Part shown: piece by piece, positions 50,950-60,436 of the stretch
Layout of the letters: the number at the start of each line of letters is the position of its first letter
How positions within the stretch are numbered: the first letter of the stretch is position 1
DNA from: UBA5603 sp964501315
GTDB lineage: Bacteria > Bacillota_I > Bacilli_A > Izemoplasmatales > Hujiaoplasmataceae
Length of the DNA stretch: 64,000 nucleotides
NCBI GenBank assembly: GCA_964501315.1
Contig: CAZCSO010000006.1
Span: 20,813-84,812 of the forward strand
Reading direction: 5' to 3'
Notes under the pieces: model-generated
Seen by the model: the letters and a program-made list of their open reading frames with translations, nothing else
Told to the model about the DNA's origin: nothing
Databases searched by the model: none
Translations under genes and position numbers: made by a program

Positions 50950-51543
50950 ATGAAAAAACTATCGATGATGATTCTCATCTTTTCATCCGTAATCACCTTG
51001 ATTGCCATCGGCATTATCGGACTGGCTTATGGCTGGTTTAACGTCAGCAAAACAATTACATCCAATGTTGTTTCTGTTGGAGAGATCGTCTACGTCAAAT
51101 CCGGAAGTTGGGTTGATTCGACCGACCCCATTTTCCCGGGAGCGGATCTCATTCAAAGTGATTTAATCCTGAACAACCAATCGACGATTACCTCACAACT
51201 GCGGTTCCAACTGACCTATACACACTATTCTTCAATCGAAGATGTTACCGGTACGACGACCATCTTCGATAACGTGGATGACGATATTTCGGTTGGGATT
51301 CCCGAAGAATTCGTTTTTCAGGACGGATATTGGTATTACGAATCGGACAGTTATGCTATTGCCGCCAATACCGGTGATATGCCCCTGATTACCAGTTTAT
51401 CGTTAAACGCTGATGTGGTTTCGATTGAATACGCAAGCAAACCCATTTCCATAGCAATTACCATTCAAGTCAAACAAGCTGATAATGTGACATGGAATGA
51501 CTTAACTTCGTATAACTATGATACCGGGTATACTAACCCTTAA
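50950..51543 (+). CDS. TasA-like secreted protein (minor subunit candidate)
   Basis: 197-residue exported protein. The N-terminal helix ends in IIGLAYGWFNVSKTI, a variant of the SipW cleavage region. The mature part has VGEIVYVKSGSW and DLILNNQSTITSQLRF, matching the DUF4352/TasA-like beta-sandwich seen in neighbouring subunits. It starts four bases after the preceding gene and is followed by a second SipW gene, forming a subunit-subunit-peptidase block. Confidence 0.8.
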   Translation: MKKLSMMILIFSSVITLIAIGIIGLAYGWFNVSKTITSNVVSVGEIVYVKSGSWVDSTDPIFPGADLIQSDLILNNQSTITSQLRFQLTYTHYSSIEDVTGTTTIFDNVDDDISVGIPEEFVFQDGYWYYESDSYAIAANTGDMPLITSLSLNADVVSIEYASKPISIAITIQVKQADNVTWNDLTSYNYDTGYTNP

Positions 51544-51563
51544 CAACAGAAAGGATTTTCTTC

Positions 51564-52205
51564 ATGAAGAAAGCACTAAAATGGCTTGTGAATGGATTAC
51601 CCTACGTCTTTTTCTTGGTAGCGATTGTACTCATCATTCAAGTTGCCGTATCGTTATCACAAGGCAAAACACCGTCCGTATTCGGTTACTCCATCTTTTC
51701 TGTAACGACACCCTCGATGGAACCAGCGTACATGACCCACGACCTAATCTTTGTCAAAACGATTGATCCTGATGATTTATTTGAAGATGATGTCATTACT
51801 TACTATCGACCCGATGACGCCACCATCATTATCACGCATCGAATCAAGACCATCACCGAAAGCGACAACGGTCGGATTTTTACGACCTTAGGCGATAATA
51901 ATCATGGTATTATCAATGATTGGGAGCAAGCCATTCCAGAAGCCAATATTATCGGAAAAGTTACGGGTAAATCAACGTTTCTAGGAAAAGTCTATCAAAC
52001 GATAACCGCCAATGGAATCAATTTAATCTATGGTGTCGCAATTGGTATTTTTCTCTTGATCGGTGTGTTTGAAATTGTTTCCATCACCAAAGAAGTAAAA
52101 CTAAGCAAAAATACCGAATTGCTTAAAACCAAGGACGCTTTGGTTGAAGAAGAGCTAAAAAAATTAAAAGAAGAAGCAGAAAAAAATCAGATGAATTCAA
52201 AGTGA
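51564..52205 (+). CDS. sipW: SipW-type signal peptidase I (copy 2)
   Basis: 213-residue membrane peptidase. An N-terminal helix (about 10-30) precedes catalytic Ser51 in TTPSMEPAY, His92 in ITHRIKT in place of Lys, and LGDNN. A C-terminal helix (about 150-172) and a Lys/Glu coiled tail follow. Like copy 1 it uses a Ser-His dyad, but the two are clearly diverged, so they may have different substrates. It is the last gene of operon 2. Confidence 0.92.
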   Translation: MKKALKWLVNGLPYVFFLVAIVLIIQVAVSLSQGKTPSVFGYSIFSVTTPSMEPAYMTHDLIFVKTIDPDDLFEDDVITYYRPDDATIIITHRIKTITESDNGRIFTTLGDNNHGIINDWEQAIPEANIIGKVTGKSTFLGKVYQTITANGINLIYGVAIGIFLLIGVFEIVSITKEVKLSKNTELLKTKDALVEEELKKLKEEAEKNQMNSK

Positions 52206-52229
52206 AACGGAACGTCGTTTCACTTTTTA
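52201..52229 (+). terminator. Terminator of operon 2
   Basis: AGTGAAACG/CGTTTCACT stem (52201-52209 with 52216-52224) followed by TTTTT; it overlaps the last stop codon. Confidence 0.9.
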
Positions 52230-52274
52230 CTTTATTAAGTAACGGTAGTATCGTATAATGTAAGAGGTGATAAC

Positions 52275-53063
52275 ATGCGATTCATCGTTCTTGCAAGCGG
52301 ATCAAAAGGAAATTCTACGTATCTTGAAATAGGTTCACAGGTTTATTTAATCGATGTGGGCCTTTCTTTACGTCAAATCGTATCTCGTTTGGACGCCTCA
52401 AACAAGACCTTAACTCGACTCGACGGGATATTCATTACCCACGAACATTCCGATCATGTTTCCGGTCTTATCAGCGTGTTTAACAAATACAAACCACGCA
52501 TTTATATGACCGAAGGCACCTACAAAAATTTGCCACGAGTCATTCTATCTGGACTGGATCCTCGTTATGTGACCCTCATTAACTTTGATGAACTTCTCAT
52601 GCCGGATGGATTTGTGGTACGTCCCTTCATGACGTATCACGACGCGTTAGAACCATGTGGCTATAAGTTTATTGAAGCGTCGAAATCGTTGGTATATTTG
52701 ACAGATTCCGGTTACTTTCCGCAAAAGCACTACGACATTATTCGCAACGCCGATGCGTATATCTTAGAAAGCAATCATGATCCGGAAATGTTACTCGATA
52801 GTGATCGACCTTGGATACTAAAAAAACGCATTTTAGACGATCAAGGGCATCTATCCAATCAAGACAGCGCGCAATTAATCATGAATGTGATAGGGCCTAA
52901 TACGAAAGTCATCATTTTGGCGCACTTATCACAAGAATGCAATACCCCCGAAGCAGCATTATCTGCCTATCAGCGGGTGTTTGATGATCAAGGGTTGATC
53001 TATAACGATTACCGTATTTTATATGCAGAACAAGACAGACCGATTAAGGAGGAATGTTTATGA
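52275..53063 (+). CDS. walJ: WalJ/YycJ-type metallo-beta-lactamase-fold hydrolase
   Basis: 262-residue cytoplasmic MBL-fold protein. It opens with FIVLASGSKGNSTYLE, typical of YycJ, and has the metal motif ITHEHSDHVSGL plus HLSNQDS and LAHLSQECN near the end. YycJ/WalJ is a nuclease-like protein linked to DNA repair and cell-wall regulation in Bacillota; the walRK genes are not next to it here. TATAAT near 52253 and AGAGGTGAT precede the ATG. The stop overlaps the next start. Confidence 0.9.
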   Translation: MRFIVLASGSKGNSTYLEIGSQVYLIDVGLSLRQIVSRLDASNKTLTRLDGIFITHEHSDHVSGLISVFNKYKPRIYMTEGTYKNLPRVILSGLDPRYVTLINFDELLMPDGFVVRPFMTYHDALEPCGYKFIEASKSLVYLTDSGYFPQKHYDIIRNADAYILESNHDPEMLLDSDRPWILKKRILDDQGHLSNQDSAQLIMNVIGPNTKVIILAHLSQECNTPEAALSAYQRVFDDQGLIYNDYRILYAEQDRPIKEECL

Positions 53064-53959
53064 GCCATGAAGTCATTACCAAACGTGTCTTGACCGACTA
53101 TTTCAAGGTTGAAGAATCCGCCATCGAACTGATTGATCGATTGAAAGGTGGCATGTCCAATTCAAACTACATTGTCAAAATCAAAGAAGATTTTTTCACG
53201 TTCCGTATCCCTGGGAAAAATGCGTCGTCGTTCGTCGATCGTCACATTGAAAAAGCGACGTTAAAACTGATTGAACCGCTCAAGATTGACGGCAATCTTC
53301 TCATTCATATGGATTTAGAGACCGGTTATAAGATTTCTCGTTACGTAGAAGGCTCTCCGCTGATGACGTTGAATCCAGCCGATTATTACCCTCAAGCAAC
53401 GTCATTGTTAAAGACTTTGCATGAATCCCAATTGGTGGCTGAAAATGATTATGCCCCGTTTGAACGCTTGAGTGCTTACGAACAACTCGTTGAAAAGGAA
53501 GGCATTCATCATCAACCCAATTACTATGAAATACTCAATCAATTCAAAACCCATCAAACGTATCTGATGCGTCAACCGAAAGTGTTGTGCCATAACGATT
53601 CACAGCCTTCAAACTTTATTTTGCGTCCCGATGGAACCTTGCTACTGGTGGACTGGGAGTTTGGTGGCAATAATGATTTTATCTATGACATTGCTTGTTA
53701 TGGAAACAACGATTTCCAATACGCCGAAGGATTATTGCCCGTCTATTTAGGAAGAACACCGACAAGCGATGAGTGGACACGCCTGTATTTATGGCGCACG
53801 TTCCAGTGTTTGCAATGGCATAACGTGGCCCTATACAAAGAAGCCATTGGACTCTCGCAAGAGTTGAATCTCAATTTCAAAGCCATTGCGGAAGCCTACA
53901 TAACCAAAGCCAACGGCTTTTACAAACAAGCTCAAGCCTGGTTGGTGAAAGCGGTTTAA
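53060..53959 (+). CDS. LicA/choline-kinase-like aminoglycoside phosphotransferase-fold kinase
   Basis: 299-residue kinase of the APH/choline kinase fold. The catalytic loop is LCHNDSQPSNFIL and the metal-binding Asp is in LVDWEFGGNNDFIYDIACYG, both typical of LicA or choline/ethanolamine kinases. The small N-lobe includes LKGGMSNSNYIVK. It could phosphorylate choline, ethanolamine or a sugar. ATG at 53060 (AAGGAGG seven bases upstream) overlaps the walJ stop as ATGA. No other lic genes are nearby. Confidence 0.85.
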   Translation: MSHEVITKRVLTDYFKVEESAIELIDRLKGGMSNSNYIVKIKEDFFTFRIPGKNASSFVDRHIEKATLKLIEPLKIDGNLLIHMDLETGYKISRYVEGSPLMTLNPADYYPQATSLLKTLHESQLVAENDYAPFERLSAYEQLVEKEGIHHQPNYYEILNQFKTHQTYLMRQPKVLCHNDSQPSNFILRPDGTLLLVDWEFGGNNDFIYDIACYGNNDFQYAEGLLPVYLGRTPTSDEWTRLYLWRTFQCLQWHNVALYKEAIGLSQELNLNFKAIAEAYITKANGFYKQAQAWLVKAV

Positions 53960-53973
53960 TTTCGGAATTAAGG

Positions 53974-54002
53974 TTGTTTTATTTGGCCTTATGGATTATA
54001 AT
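53974..54002 (+). promoter_or_regulatory. Promoter of the PFOR gene
   Basis: TTGTTT (53974-53979), 17 bases, TATAAT (53997-54002). AGGAGG follows at 54044-54049. Confidence 0.6.
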
Positions 54003-54058
54003 AATTAGTTGGACAAACTGTTTCATAAAATGAAAAACTATATAGGAGGTTGTTTTCT

Positions 54059-57000
54059 GTGACAACAAAGAAAGTCTTCCAATCCATGGATGGAAACCAA
54101 GCGGCCGCGTATTGCGCCTATGCCTTTACTGAAGTAGCGGGTATCTATCCCATCACTCCCTCCACACCCATGCCTGAGCATGTTGATCTGTGGGCTTCTC
54201 AAGGGAAAAAGAATTTATTTGGAATGCCTGTCAAAGTCGTTGAAATGCAATCGGAAGCCGGAGCGGCTGGTACCGTTCATGGATCTTTGCTTTCGGGTGC
54301 TTTGACCACGACATTTACGGCATCTCAAGGGTTATTGCTTAAGATTCCGAACATGTACAAAATCGCCGGTGAATTACTCCCAGGCGTTATCCACGTTGCG
54401 GCTCGTTCGATTGCGGCTCATTCGCTATCGATTTTTGGTGACCACCAAGACGTCATGGCAGCTCGTCAAACCGGTTTTGCCATGTTGGCCAGCGGTTCCG
54501 TTCAAGAAACGATGGATTTGGCAGGGGTTGCTCACTTAGCCGCTATTAAATCTTCGGTACCGTTCATGCATTTCTTTGATGGCTTCCGTACCAGTCATGA
54601 AGTTAACAAAGTTGAAGTGATGGACTATGCCGTATTCGATCGTCTATTAGACAAAAAAATGGTTGAAAAATTCCGTAAACGCGCACTCAATTCAGCTAAT
54701 CCCGTTACCAAAGGTACGGCTCAAAATGATGACGTTTATTTCCAAGCTAAAGAAGTTCAAGAAAAATTCTACACACCGATTCCTGACATTGTTAACGACT
54801 ACTTAAAAGAAATCTCGAAAGAAACGGGACGTTCCTATGCACCGTTCTCCTATTATGGCGCAGACGATGCCACCGATGTCATCATCGCCATGGGGTCGGT
54901 TACCGAAGCCATTCGCGAAGTCATCGATTTCAAACTCAAAAACAACGAAAAAGTGGGTTTGTTAGCCGTTCATCTCTACCGTCCGTTCTCAGAAAAATAT
55001 TTCTTCGACGCTCTTCCAAAAACGGTTGAACGCATCGCCGTATTGGATCGTACGAAAGAAACCGGCGCAACCGGCGAACCCTTGTATTTAGACGTTCGCA
55101 GCGTCTTTTACAACAAACCCAAACAACCGATTATCGTTGGCGGTCGTTATGGATTGTCTTCAAAAGACACGACTCCAGCCCAAATTTTCGCAGTTTACGA
55201 TAACCTCCGTGGTGAATTGAAAGATCATTTTACCATCGGTATCGTCGATGACGTTAATTTCTCATCGTTGGCAGAAACGTCCGTTGAAGACGTAGCCGAT
55301 CCGAATACCACCGAACTCTTGTTCTTCGGCTTAGGATCCGATGGTACCGTCGGTGCCGTTAAGAACATTTCGAAGATCATCGGCGATTACACCGATTTGT
55401 ACGGTCAAGCTTACGCATCCTACGATTCGAAAAAATCCGGTGGGGTTACGAGAATGCACTTGCGTTTTGGCAAAAACCCAATTCGTTCGACGTATTTGGT
55501 TAACAATCCTCACTTCGTATCCTGCTCACAAGAATCGTACCTCAGAAAATTCGCGTTGATTGAAGGCTTGCGTAAAAACGGTATCTTCTTACTCAACACG
55601 ACGCATTCTCCAGAACAATTGGAAGAATTCTTACCCAATAACATCAAACGTATTTTAGCGAAACGTCAAGCTCGCTTCTACATCATCGATGGCTATAAAC
55701 TCGCCAGAGAAATCGGAAACGACAAATTAATCTCAACGATTATGCAATCGGCGTTCTTCAAACTCAACGAAAACATTATGCCGTATGAAAAAGCTCAAAA
55801 AGCGATGAAATCGTTCGCTGAAAAGACATTCGGCCGTAAGGGCGAAGACATCGTTAAGATGAACTTTGATGCGGTTGATCGCGGAGCCGATGGTTTAATC
55901 AAAGTTGACATCAATCCCAACTGGGCTTCCTTGGAAGATGAAGTAATTCACGATGAAAAACGTCCGGCATTCGTTAAAAACATTGCCGACAAAGTCAATG
56001 CCATCAAAGGGTATGAACTGCCCGTATCGGCATTCTTAGGCATCGAAGACGGTCAAATTCCCAACGGAACCGCTGCATTTGAAAAACGTGGTATCGCTGA
56101 AGAAGTTTCCACGTGGATTCCCGATAACTGTATTCAATGTAACCAATGTTCGTACGCCTGTCCGCACGCTTGTATCCGTCCGATCTTAGCTACCCCAGAA
56201 GAAGCCGCTTTGGCTCCCGAAGGAACGGTTTGGAAAAATGCCGTTGGCAAAGGCTTAGAAGGATTAAAATATCGTATTCAAGTTTCGATTCTTGATTGTA
56301 CGGGTTGCGGCGTCTGCATCAACACCTGCCCAGCAAAAACGAAAGCGTTGGAATACCGTCCGATCGAAGAAGGCATTGAAAACAAAGAACACGTCAAAGC
56401 CGACATTTTATACAATCAAGTTACGTCAAAAGTCAATTTGGTTGGTAAGACCAATTTGAAGAACACCCAATTTGCCAAACCGTTGTTTGAATTCTCCGGG
56501 GCTTGCGCAGGTTGCGGTGAAACTCCGTACATCAAAATGCTGACCCAACTCTTTGGCGAACGCATGGTGATTGCAAATGCAACGGGTTGCTCGTCCATTT
56601 ATGGCGCATCCTTCCCAGCTTCACCGTATACCAAAGCCGCCAACGGCCGTGGTCCCGCTTGGGCAAACTCATTGTTTGAAGACAACGCTGAATTTGGATT
56701 TGGTATGAAGATTGGTGCGGAAACGCTTCGTGACAAACTACAAAACTCCATCGTCGACGCATTACAAACCGTCAAAGACGAAACGATGAAATCGTTGATG
56801 AACGAATGGTTAGAAAACCGTACGAACGGCGACAAGACGTTAGAAATCGCCGATAAGTTAATTCCGTTATTGGAATCCGATGGATCCGATGCGGCTAAAA
56901 AGGTTTTGGAATTAAAAGACTACATTGTTAAACAATCGAACTGGATTATCGGTGGCGACGGATGGGCTTACGACATCGGTTATGGTGGACTCGATCACGT

Positions 57001-57601
57001 TATCGCCAACCACGAAGATGTGAACATCCTCGTTTTGGATACCGAAGTTTACTCGAATACCGGCGGTCAATCCTCGAAATCGGCTCGTTCCGGATCCATT
57101 GCCAAATTTACGGCAGCCGGCAAACCTTCTGTCAAGAAGGATTTGGCAGCGCTTGCGATGACGTACGGACACGTATACGTCGCAACCATCGCTCATGGTG
57201 CCAGTGGCGCTCAAGTTGTAAAAGCACTTCAAGAAGCCGAAGCTTACCCAGGACCATCCTTGGTCATTGCTTATAGCCCCTGTATCGCTCATGGTATTTC
57301 AGATGGAATGGGAACGTCCCATCGTCAAGCCAAGTTAGCCGTTGAATGCGGTTACTGGCCAACCTTCCGTTTTGATCCGCGTTTGGCATTAGAAGGCAAG
57401 AACCCCTTGCAAATGGATTCGAAAGAACCTGATTGGTCTAAGTATCACGACTTCTTGTTATCGGAATCGCGTTACGCTCAATTGGCGAAGATTAATCCGG
57501 ATAAAGCGCAATCATTGCTCGATAGCAACTTAGCGGGTGCAAAAGCACGTTATGCTATGTACAAACGTTATCTGGCTATGGATTACTCAATCCAAGAATA
57601 A
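54059..57601 (+). CDS. nifJ: Pyruvate:ferredoxin (flavodoxin) oxidoreductase
   Basis: 1180-residue single-chain PFOR converting pyruvate and CoA to acetyl-CoA and CO2 with reduction of ferredoxin or flavodoxin. N-terminal thiamine-fold domain begins VFQSMDGNQAAAYCAYAFTE. Two 4Fe-4S motifs are in CIQCNQCSYACPHAC and CTGCGVCINTCP. CAGCGETPYIKM supplies cysteines for the proximal cluster, and the TPP-binding motif is GDGWAYDIGYGGLDH with EVYSNTGGQSSKS. Full length. GTG at 54059 is the start, ten bases after AGGAGG. Central enzyme of anaerobic energy metabolism; monocistronic. Confidence 0.97.
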   Translation: MTTKKVFQSMDGNQAAAYCAYAFTEVAGIYPITPSTPMPEHVDLWASQGKKNLFGMPVKVVEMQSEAGAAGTVHGSLLSGALTTTFTASQGLLLKIPNMYKIAGELLPGVIHVAARSIAAHSLSIFGDHQDVMAARQTGFAMLASGSVQETMDLAGVAHLAAIKSSVPFMHFFDGFRTSHEVNKVEVMDYAVFDRLLDKKMVEKFRKRALNSANPVTKGTAQNDDVYFQAKEVQEKFYTPIPDIVNDYLKEISKETGRSYAPFSYYGADDATDVIIAMGSVTEAIREVIDFKLKNNEKVGLLAVHLYRPFSEKYFFDALPKTVERIAVLDRTKETGATGEPLYLDVRSVFYNKPKQPIIVGGRYGLSSKDTTPAQIFAVYDNLRGELKDHFTIGIVDDVNFSSLAETSVEDVADPNTTELLFFGLGSDGTVGAVKNISKIIGDYTDLYGQAYASYDSKKSGGVTRMHLRFGKNPIRSTYLVNNPHFVSCSQESYLRKFALIEGLRKNGIFLLNTTHSPEQLEEFLPNNIKRILAKRQARFYIIDGYKLAREIGNDKLISTIMQSAFFKLNENIMPYEKAQKAMKSFAEKTFGRKGEDIVKMNFDAVDRGADGLIKVDINPNWASLEDEVIHDEKRPAFVKNIADKVNAIKGYELPVSAFLGIEDGQIPNGTAAFEKRGIAEEVSTWIPDNCIQCNQCSYACPHACIRPILATPEEAALAPEGTVWKNAVGKGLEGLKYRIQVSILDCTGCGVCINTCPAKTKALEYRPIEEGIENKEHVKADILYNQVTSKVNLVGKTNLKNTQFAKPLFEFSGACAGCGETPYIKMLTQLFGERMVIANATGCSSIYGASFPASPYTKAANGRGPAWANSLFEDNAEFGFGMKIGAETLRDKLQNSIVDALQTVKDETMKSLMNEWLENRTNGDKTLEIADKLIPLLESDGSDAAKKVLELKDYIVKQSNWIIGGDGWAYDIGYGGLDHVIANHEDVNILVLDTEVYSNTGGQSSKSARSGSIAKFTAAGKPSVKKDLAALAMTYGHVYVATIAHGASGAQVVKALQEAEAYPGPSLVIAYSPCIAHGISDGMGTSHRQAKLAVECGYWPTFRFDPRLALEGKNPLQMDSKEPDWSKYHDFLLSESRYAQLAKINPDKAQSLLDSNLAGAKARYAMYKRYLAMDYSIQE

Positions 57602-57611
57602 CTGACTTCTT

Positions 57612-57647
57612 AAAAGACGGTTTGCTTCGGCAACCGTCTTTTTTCTT
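57612..57647 (+). terminator. Terminator of the PFOR gene
   Basis: AAAAGACGGTT/AACCGTCTTTT stem (57612-57622 with 57632-57642) followed by a T run. Confidence 0.92.
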
Positions 57648-57763
57648 CACAGAATAATCAAAGTAAGCGACTATAATGGGAGATATCAAAAAAATAGTTT
57701 CTAAAGTCATTTAAAATAGGGTATAATAAATGATAACGAATTTGATGATGAGGAGTATATAAG

Positions 57764-60334
57764 ATGAGAATAACGTTTAAGAAAACCTTGGTGGCGCTCT
57801 TGGTCTCGCTACTCGGACTATCCGTAGCGGCCTGTCAAAACAAAACGACTTTGTTAACAGGAACCAACGGAGCTGTATTGCCCCAATTATCGTCTCCGGA
57901 TAAAATCTTTATCCAAGGCGAACACTACCAAGTGACGTATCAAGATATCTACGAAGAATTCAAAACCAACGATGGCATCAACCAATTGCTTTTTTTGGTT
58001 GATTCCGATTTGTTAAAGACATACATCGATGACGTAACGTCCGATGAAATAGCAAAGAAAATCAAGTATTTGAAATACGGTACTTCCGACGACGAAGCGA
58101 TTTCAGAGTTGACCGAAGATGAACTTGCCGACGCCGAAGCCTTATACAATGACAACATGTTGTTATTGGGATACCAAGGCAATGAAGAAGCGTACGTTCG
58201 TTTGATTGTCGCCAAAGAAAATTACACGAAAACGTTGATGCTTTCTGACGACAACAACGAAGAAACCTGGTACGTCGGTGAAACGACGATTGCGAACAAA
58301 TACGAAGCCACGTATTATCCCGATGTCGCTGGAATTAAGATTCGCTTTTACGGTGAAACCGATGCGAAAAACGTATTAAAGACGTTAAATCTAGTCAGTT
58401 ATCAAGGAACGTTGCGTCGTTACATCGGCAGTATTCCGATTACCAGCGTCGCATCCGACGGATTTAACGATACCAATACGCAAGTATTAACCAACGATGA
58501 ACTCATTGATGCGTTCATCGAACTCTATAACTACGTATACGGCGATTATAAAACCGAACTAAGTGTCGACGCCACGTTAGAAGAACTGATTGCCAATCCG
58601 GATTTAGCCCTTAACTACGATGATTTATACGCCGCTAAATCGACGTTAGCTGGTTTTGTGTTCACTACACTGTCCTCAGTGCAAAACCCCAATGAAACGC
58701 TGTTTTACACGTATCAGCCGGTTAAATACGCTGGAACGAACGATTCATCCTATTACATGATCTTAAAACTGAATGATTCAGATAAAGTCGATCTATCTGA
58801 TTTTGATGCCGCTACCGATGATCTAGCGACGCTGATCGGTCAAGACGTATACGATGAGTTAGAAGAATTGATGATTGAAATCAATCTTAAAACGACCGAT
58901 TTTGTCAGTCAACGATTGGCAGAAATGCGTGCAGACAATAATTTGGTTATTTACGATTACTATTTAGGTATGGATTATCAAGGAATGGACGCCAACTACG
59001 AACTGAATGAAGAAGGCGATTCCTCGATGGTTGCGACCTATAACGGCAAAACGATTACCGCTGACGATTTATTCACAAGTGCGATGAACAAAAATGCCGC
59101 GTTATATTCCATCTATGCGTCGCAACTGGCTGTGGTCATGGATCGTCACTATGCGGACGTCTACTGTTATGGCATGGATGAATGCGAAACCGATATTTCC
59201 AAAAGCAATTCGGAGAAATTAGCAGAACATGCCGTTGCTTTGCAAGAACTGAAAACCAGTTTTGAAGCCAGTTATTACACCTATTATTATACCTTTGACG
59301 AATACATCTATTTGGCATACGGAGCGAAATCCGAAGCCGATATGATTTCACGTTATTACATGAAATCAACGCTTCAACCTTACGTTATTTACGATGAACT
59401 CGTCGATAATGACTGGGATATCGTTGCCAATACGCTCTATGATCAAATAACAGAATATTACGATAATTACTTTAGTTTGGATATTGAATACTTGTTAATC
59501 TATTTAGACCGAGATGAATCGGGCACACCCGATAATTATACGGATTTCATAGCCGATTTGACCGATGAAGCATCTCATCAAGCGATGGTGGATGATTTTG
59601 AAGGGGCGATTCGTTCTTACTTATCCGATGAAGAAATGACGTATGATGATTTGATTTCGGAGTATGTAAAAGCCAAACGAGACGATGCGACCTGGGGTCG
59701 GTTCAAACAGTACGGATTCCAAATTGTCACCGATAATTTAGGTGTTATCTCCTACCTTACGACCAAAGATGCCTATGAACCGGCGTTGGTCGAGGGATTC
59801 AGCGCAGCCTATCAAGAATATTTGTTAGAAGATAACGTTGAGAAAGATGCCATCTATTATTCGGAATTGGTCGAATCATCCGATGGTTTATACTTGCTAT
59901 ATGCTCAACAAGGGACCGATTTTGACCGTCCCAGCGCTTATTTTGAAATGACCTACGATCACGTTGTGCCCAATTACACATTAGGCATTGAAAATGATTC
60001 CGATCGTCCATCGTTATCGCAAGTCAAGTTATTCACCGAAGCTCGTTTCTATGAAATTGTCTATGGTACCGATACCGATTTATTAGAATCCTATGGCATT
60101 ACCGCTCCCAAGATTCCGACGTCCGTTCGTAATGCGATTGAAGCGTACTACGAAACCTTGCATGATTCGATGTACGTTGTGGGCTTCTTGAACATTGTAG
60201 TGGGTGATGAGTTGCAATCGGCATCGTTTGTTAATCAAACGCCGGCTTACTGCTCGTTGGATGAAGCAACGATTAAAACGCAAATTCAAACGATTCGAGA
60301 TTTGTACGATTCACAGGTGTTTCCAGAAGACTAA
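57764..60334 (+). CDS. Parvulin-like (PrsA-type) lipoprotein, paralogue of the 25 kb protein
   Basis: 856 residues with a lipoprotein signal ending LSVAACQNK (lipid-modified Cys). The domain order matches the 1117-residue minus-strand protein: an N-terminal helical region (YQDIYEEFKTNDGINQLL) and a conserved KYLKYGTSDD block. A central NKNAALYSIYASQ follows, then DESGTPDNYTDFIADL, and last a degenerate parvulin-like segment. The Ig-like insert and the Asp-rich insert of the paralogue are missing. GAGGAG precedes the ATG, and TATAAT lies near 57722. A foldase or chaperone role outside the membrane is inference; no canonical PPIase active-site pattern can be confirmed by eye. Confidence 0.8.
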   Translation: MRITFKKTLVALLVSLLGLSVAACQNKTTLLTGTNGAVLPQLSSPDKIFIQGEHYQVTYQDIYEEFKTNDGINQLLFLVDSDLLKTYIDDVTSDEIAKKIKYLKYGTSDDEAISELTEDELADAEALYNDNMLLLGYQGNEEAYVRLIVAKENYTKTLMLSDDNNEETWYVGETTIANKYEATYYPDVAGIKIRFYGETDAKNVLKTLNLVSYQGTLRRYIGSIPITSVASDGFNDTNTQVLTNDELIDAFIELYNYVYGDYKTELSVDATLEELIANPDLALNYDDLYAAKSTLAGFVFTTLSSVQNPNETLFYTYQPVKYAGTNDSSYYMILKLNDSDKVDLSDFDAATDDLATLIGQDVYDELEELMIEINLKTTDFVSQRLAEMRADNNLVIYDYYLGMDYQGMDANYELNEEGDSSMVATYNGKTITADDLFTSAMNKNAALYSIYASQLAVVMDRHYADVYCYGMDECETDISKSNSEKLAEHAVALQELKTSFEASYYTYYYTFDEYIYLAYGAKSEADMISRYYMKSTLQPYVIYDELVDNDWDIVANTLYDQITEYYDNYFSLDIEYLLIYLDRDESGTPDNYTDFIADLTDEASHQAMVDDFEGAIRSYLSDEEMTYDDLISEYVKAKRDDATWGRFKQYGFQIVTDNLGVISYLTTKDAYEPALVEGFSAAYQEYLLEDNVEKDAIYYSELVESSDGLYLLYAQQGTDFDRPSAYFEMTYDHVVPNYTLGIENDSDRPSLSQVKLFTEARFYEIVYGTDTDLLESYGITAPKIPTSVRNAIEAYYETLHDSMYVVGFLNIVVGDELQSASFVNQTPAYCSLDEATIKTQIQTIRDLYDSQVFPED

Positions 60335-60345
60335 TCGATAGTCTA

Positions 60346-60374
60346 TTGACAGAATTCAATTTATTATTTATAAT
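60346..60374 (+). promoter_or_regulatory. Promoter of the CDF transporter gene
   Basis: TTGACA (60346-60351), 17 bases, TATAAT (60369-60374). Confidence 0.85.
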
Positions 60375-60392
60375 AATAACATCATTCAGAAA

Positions 60393-60426
60393 TGCGGGGC
60401 GAAGCCCTCGCATTTTCCTTTCTTGG
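60393..60426 (+). promoter_or_regulatory. Leader hairpin of the CDF gene (possible attenuator)
   Basis: AATGCG-GGG/CCC-CGCATT stem-loop right after the expected transcription start, followed by TTTCCTTTCTT and the TTGGAGG ribosome-binding site. It resembles a weak attenuator. Confidence 0.5.
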
Positions 60427-60436
60427 AGGATTTGAC

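Noticed and set aside
60375..60436. yybP-ykoY manganese riboswitch before the CDF gene
   Set aside because: The leader is only about 60 bases and lacks the conserved loop sequences; only a simple hairpin is present.
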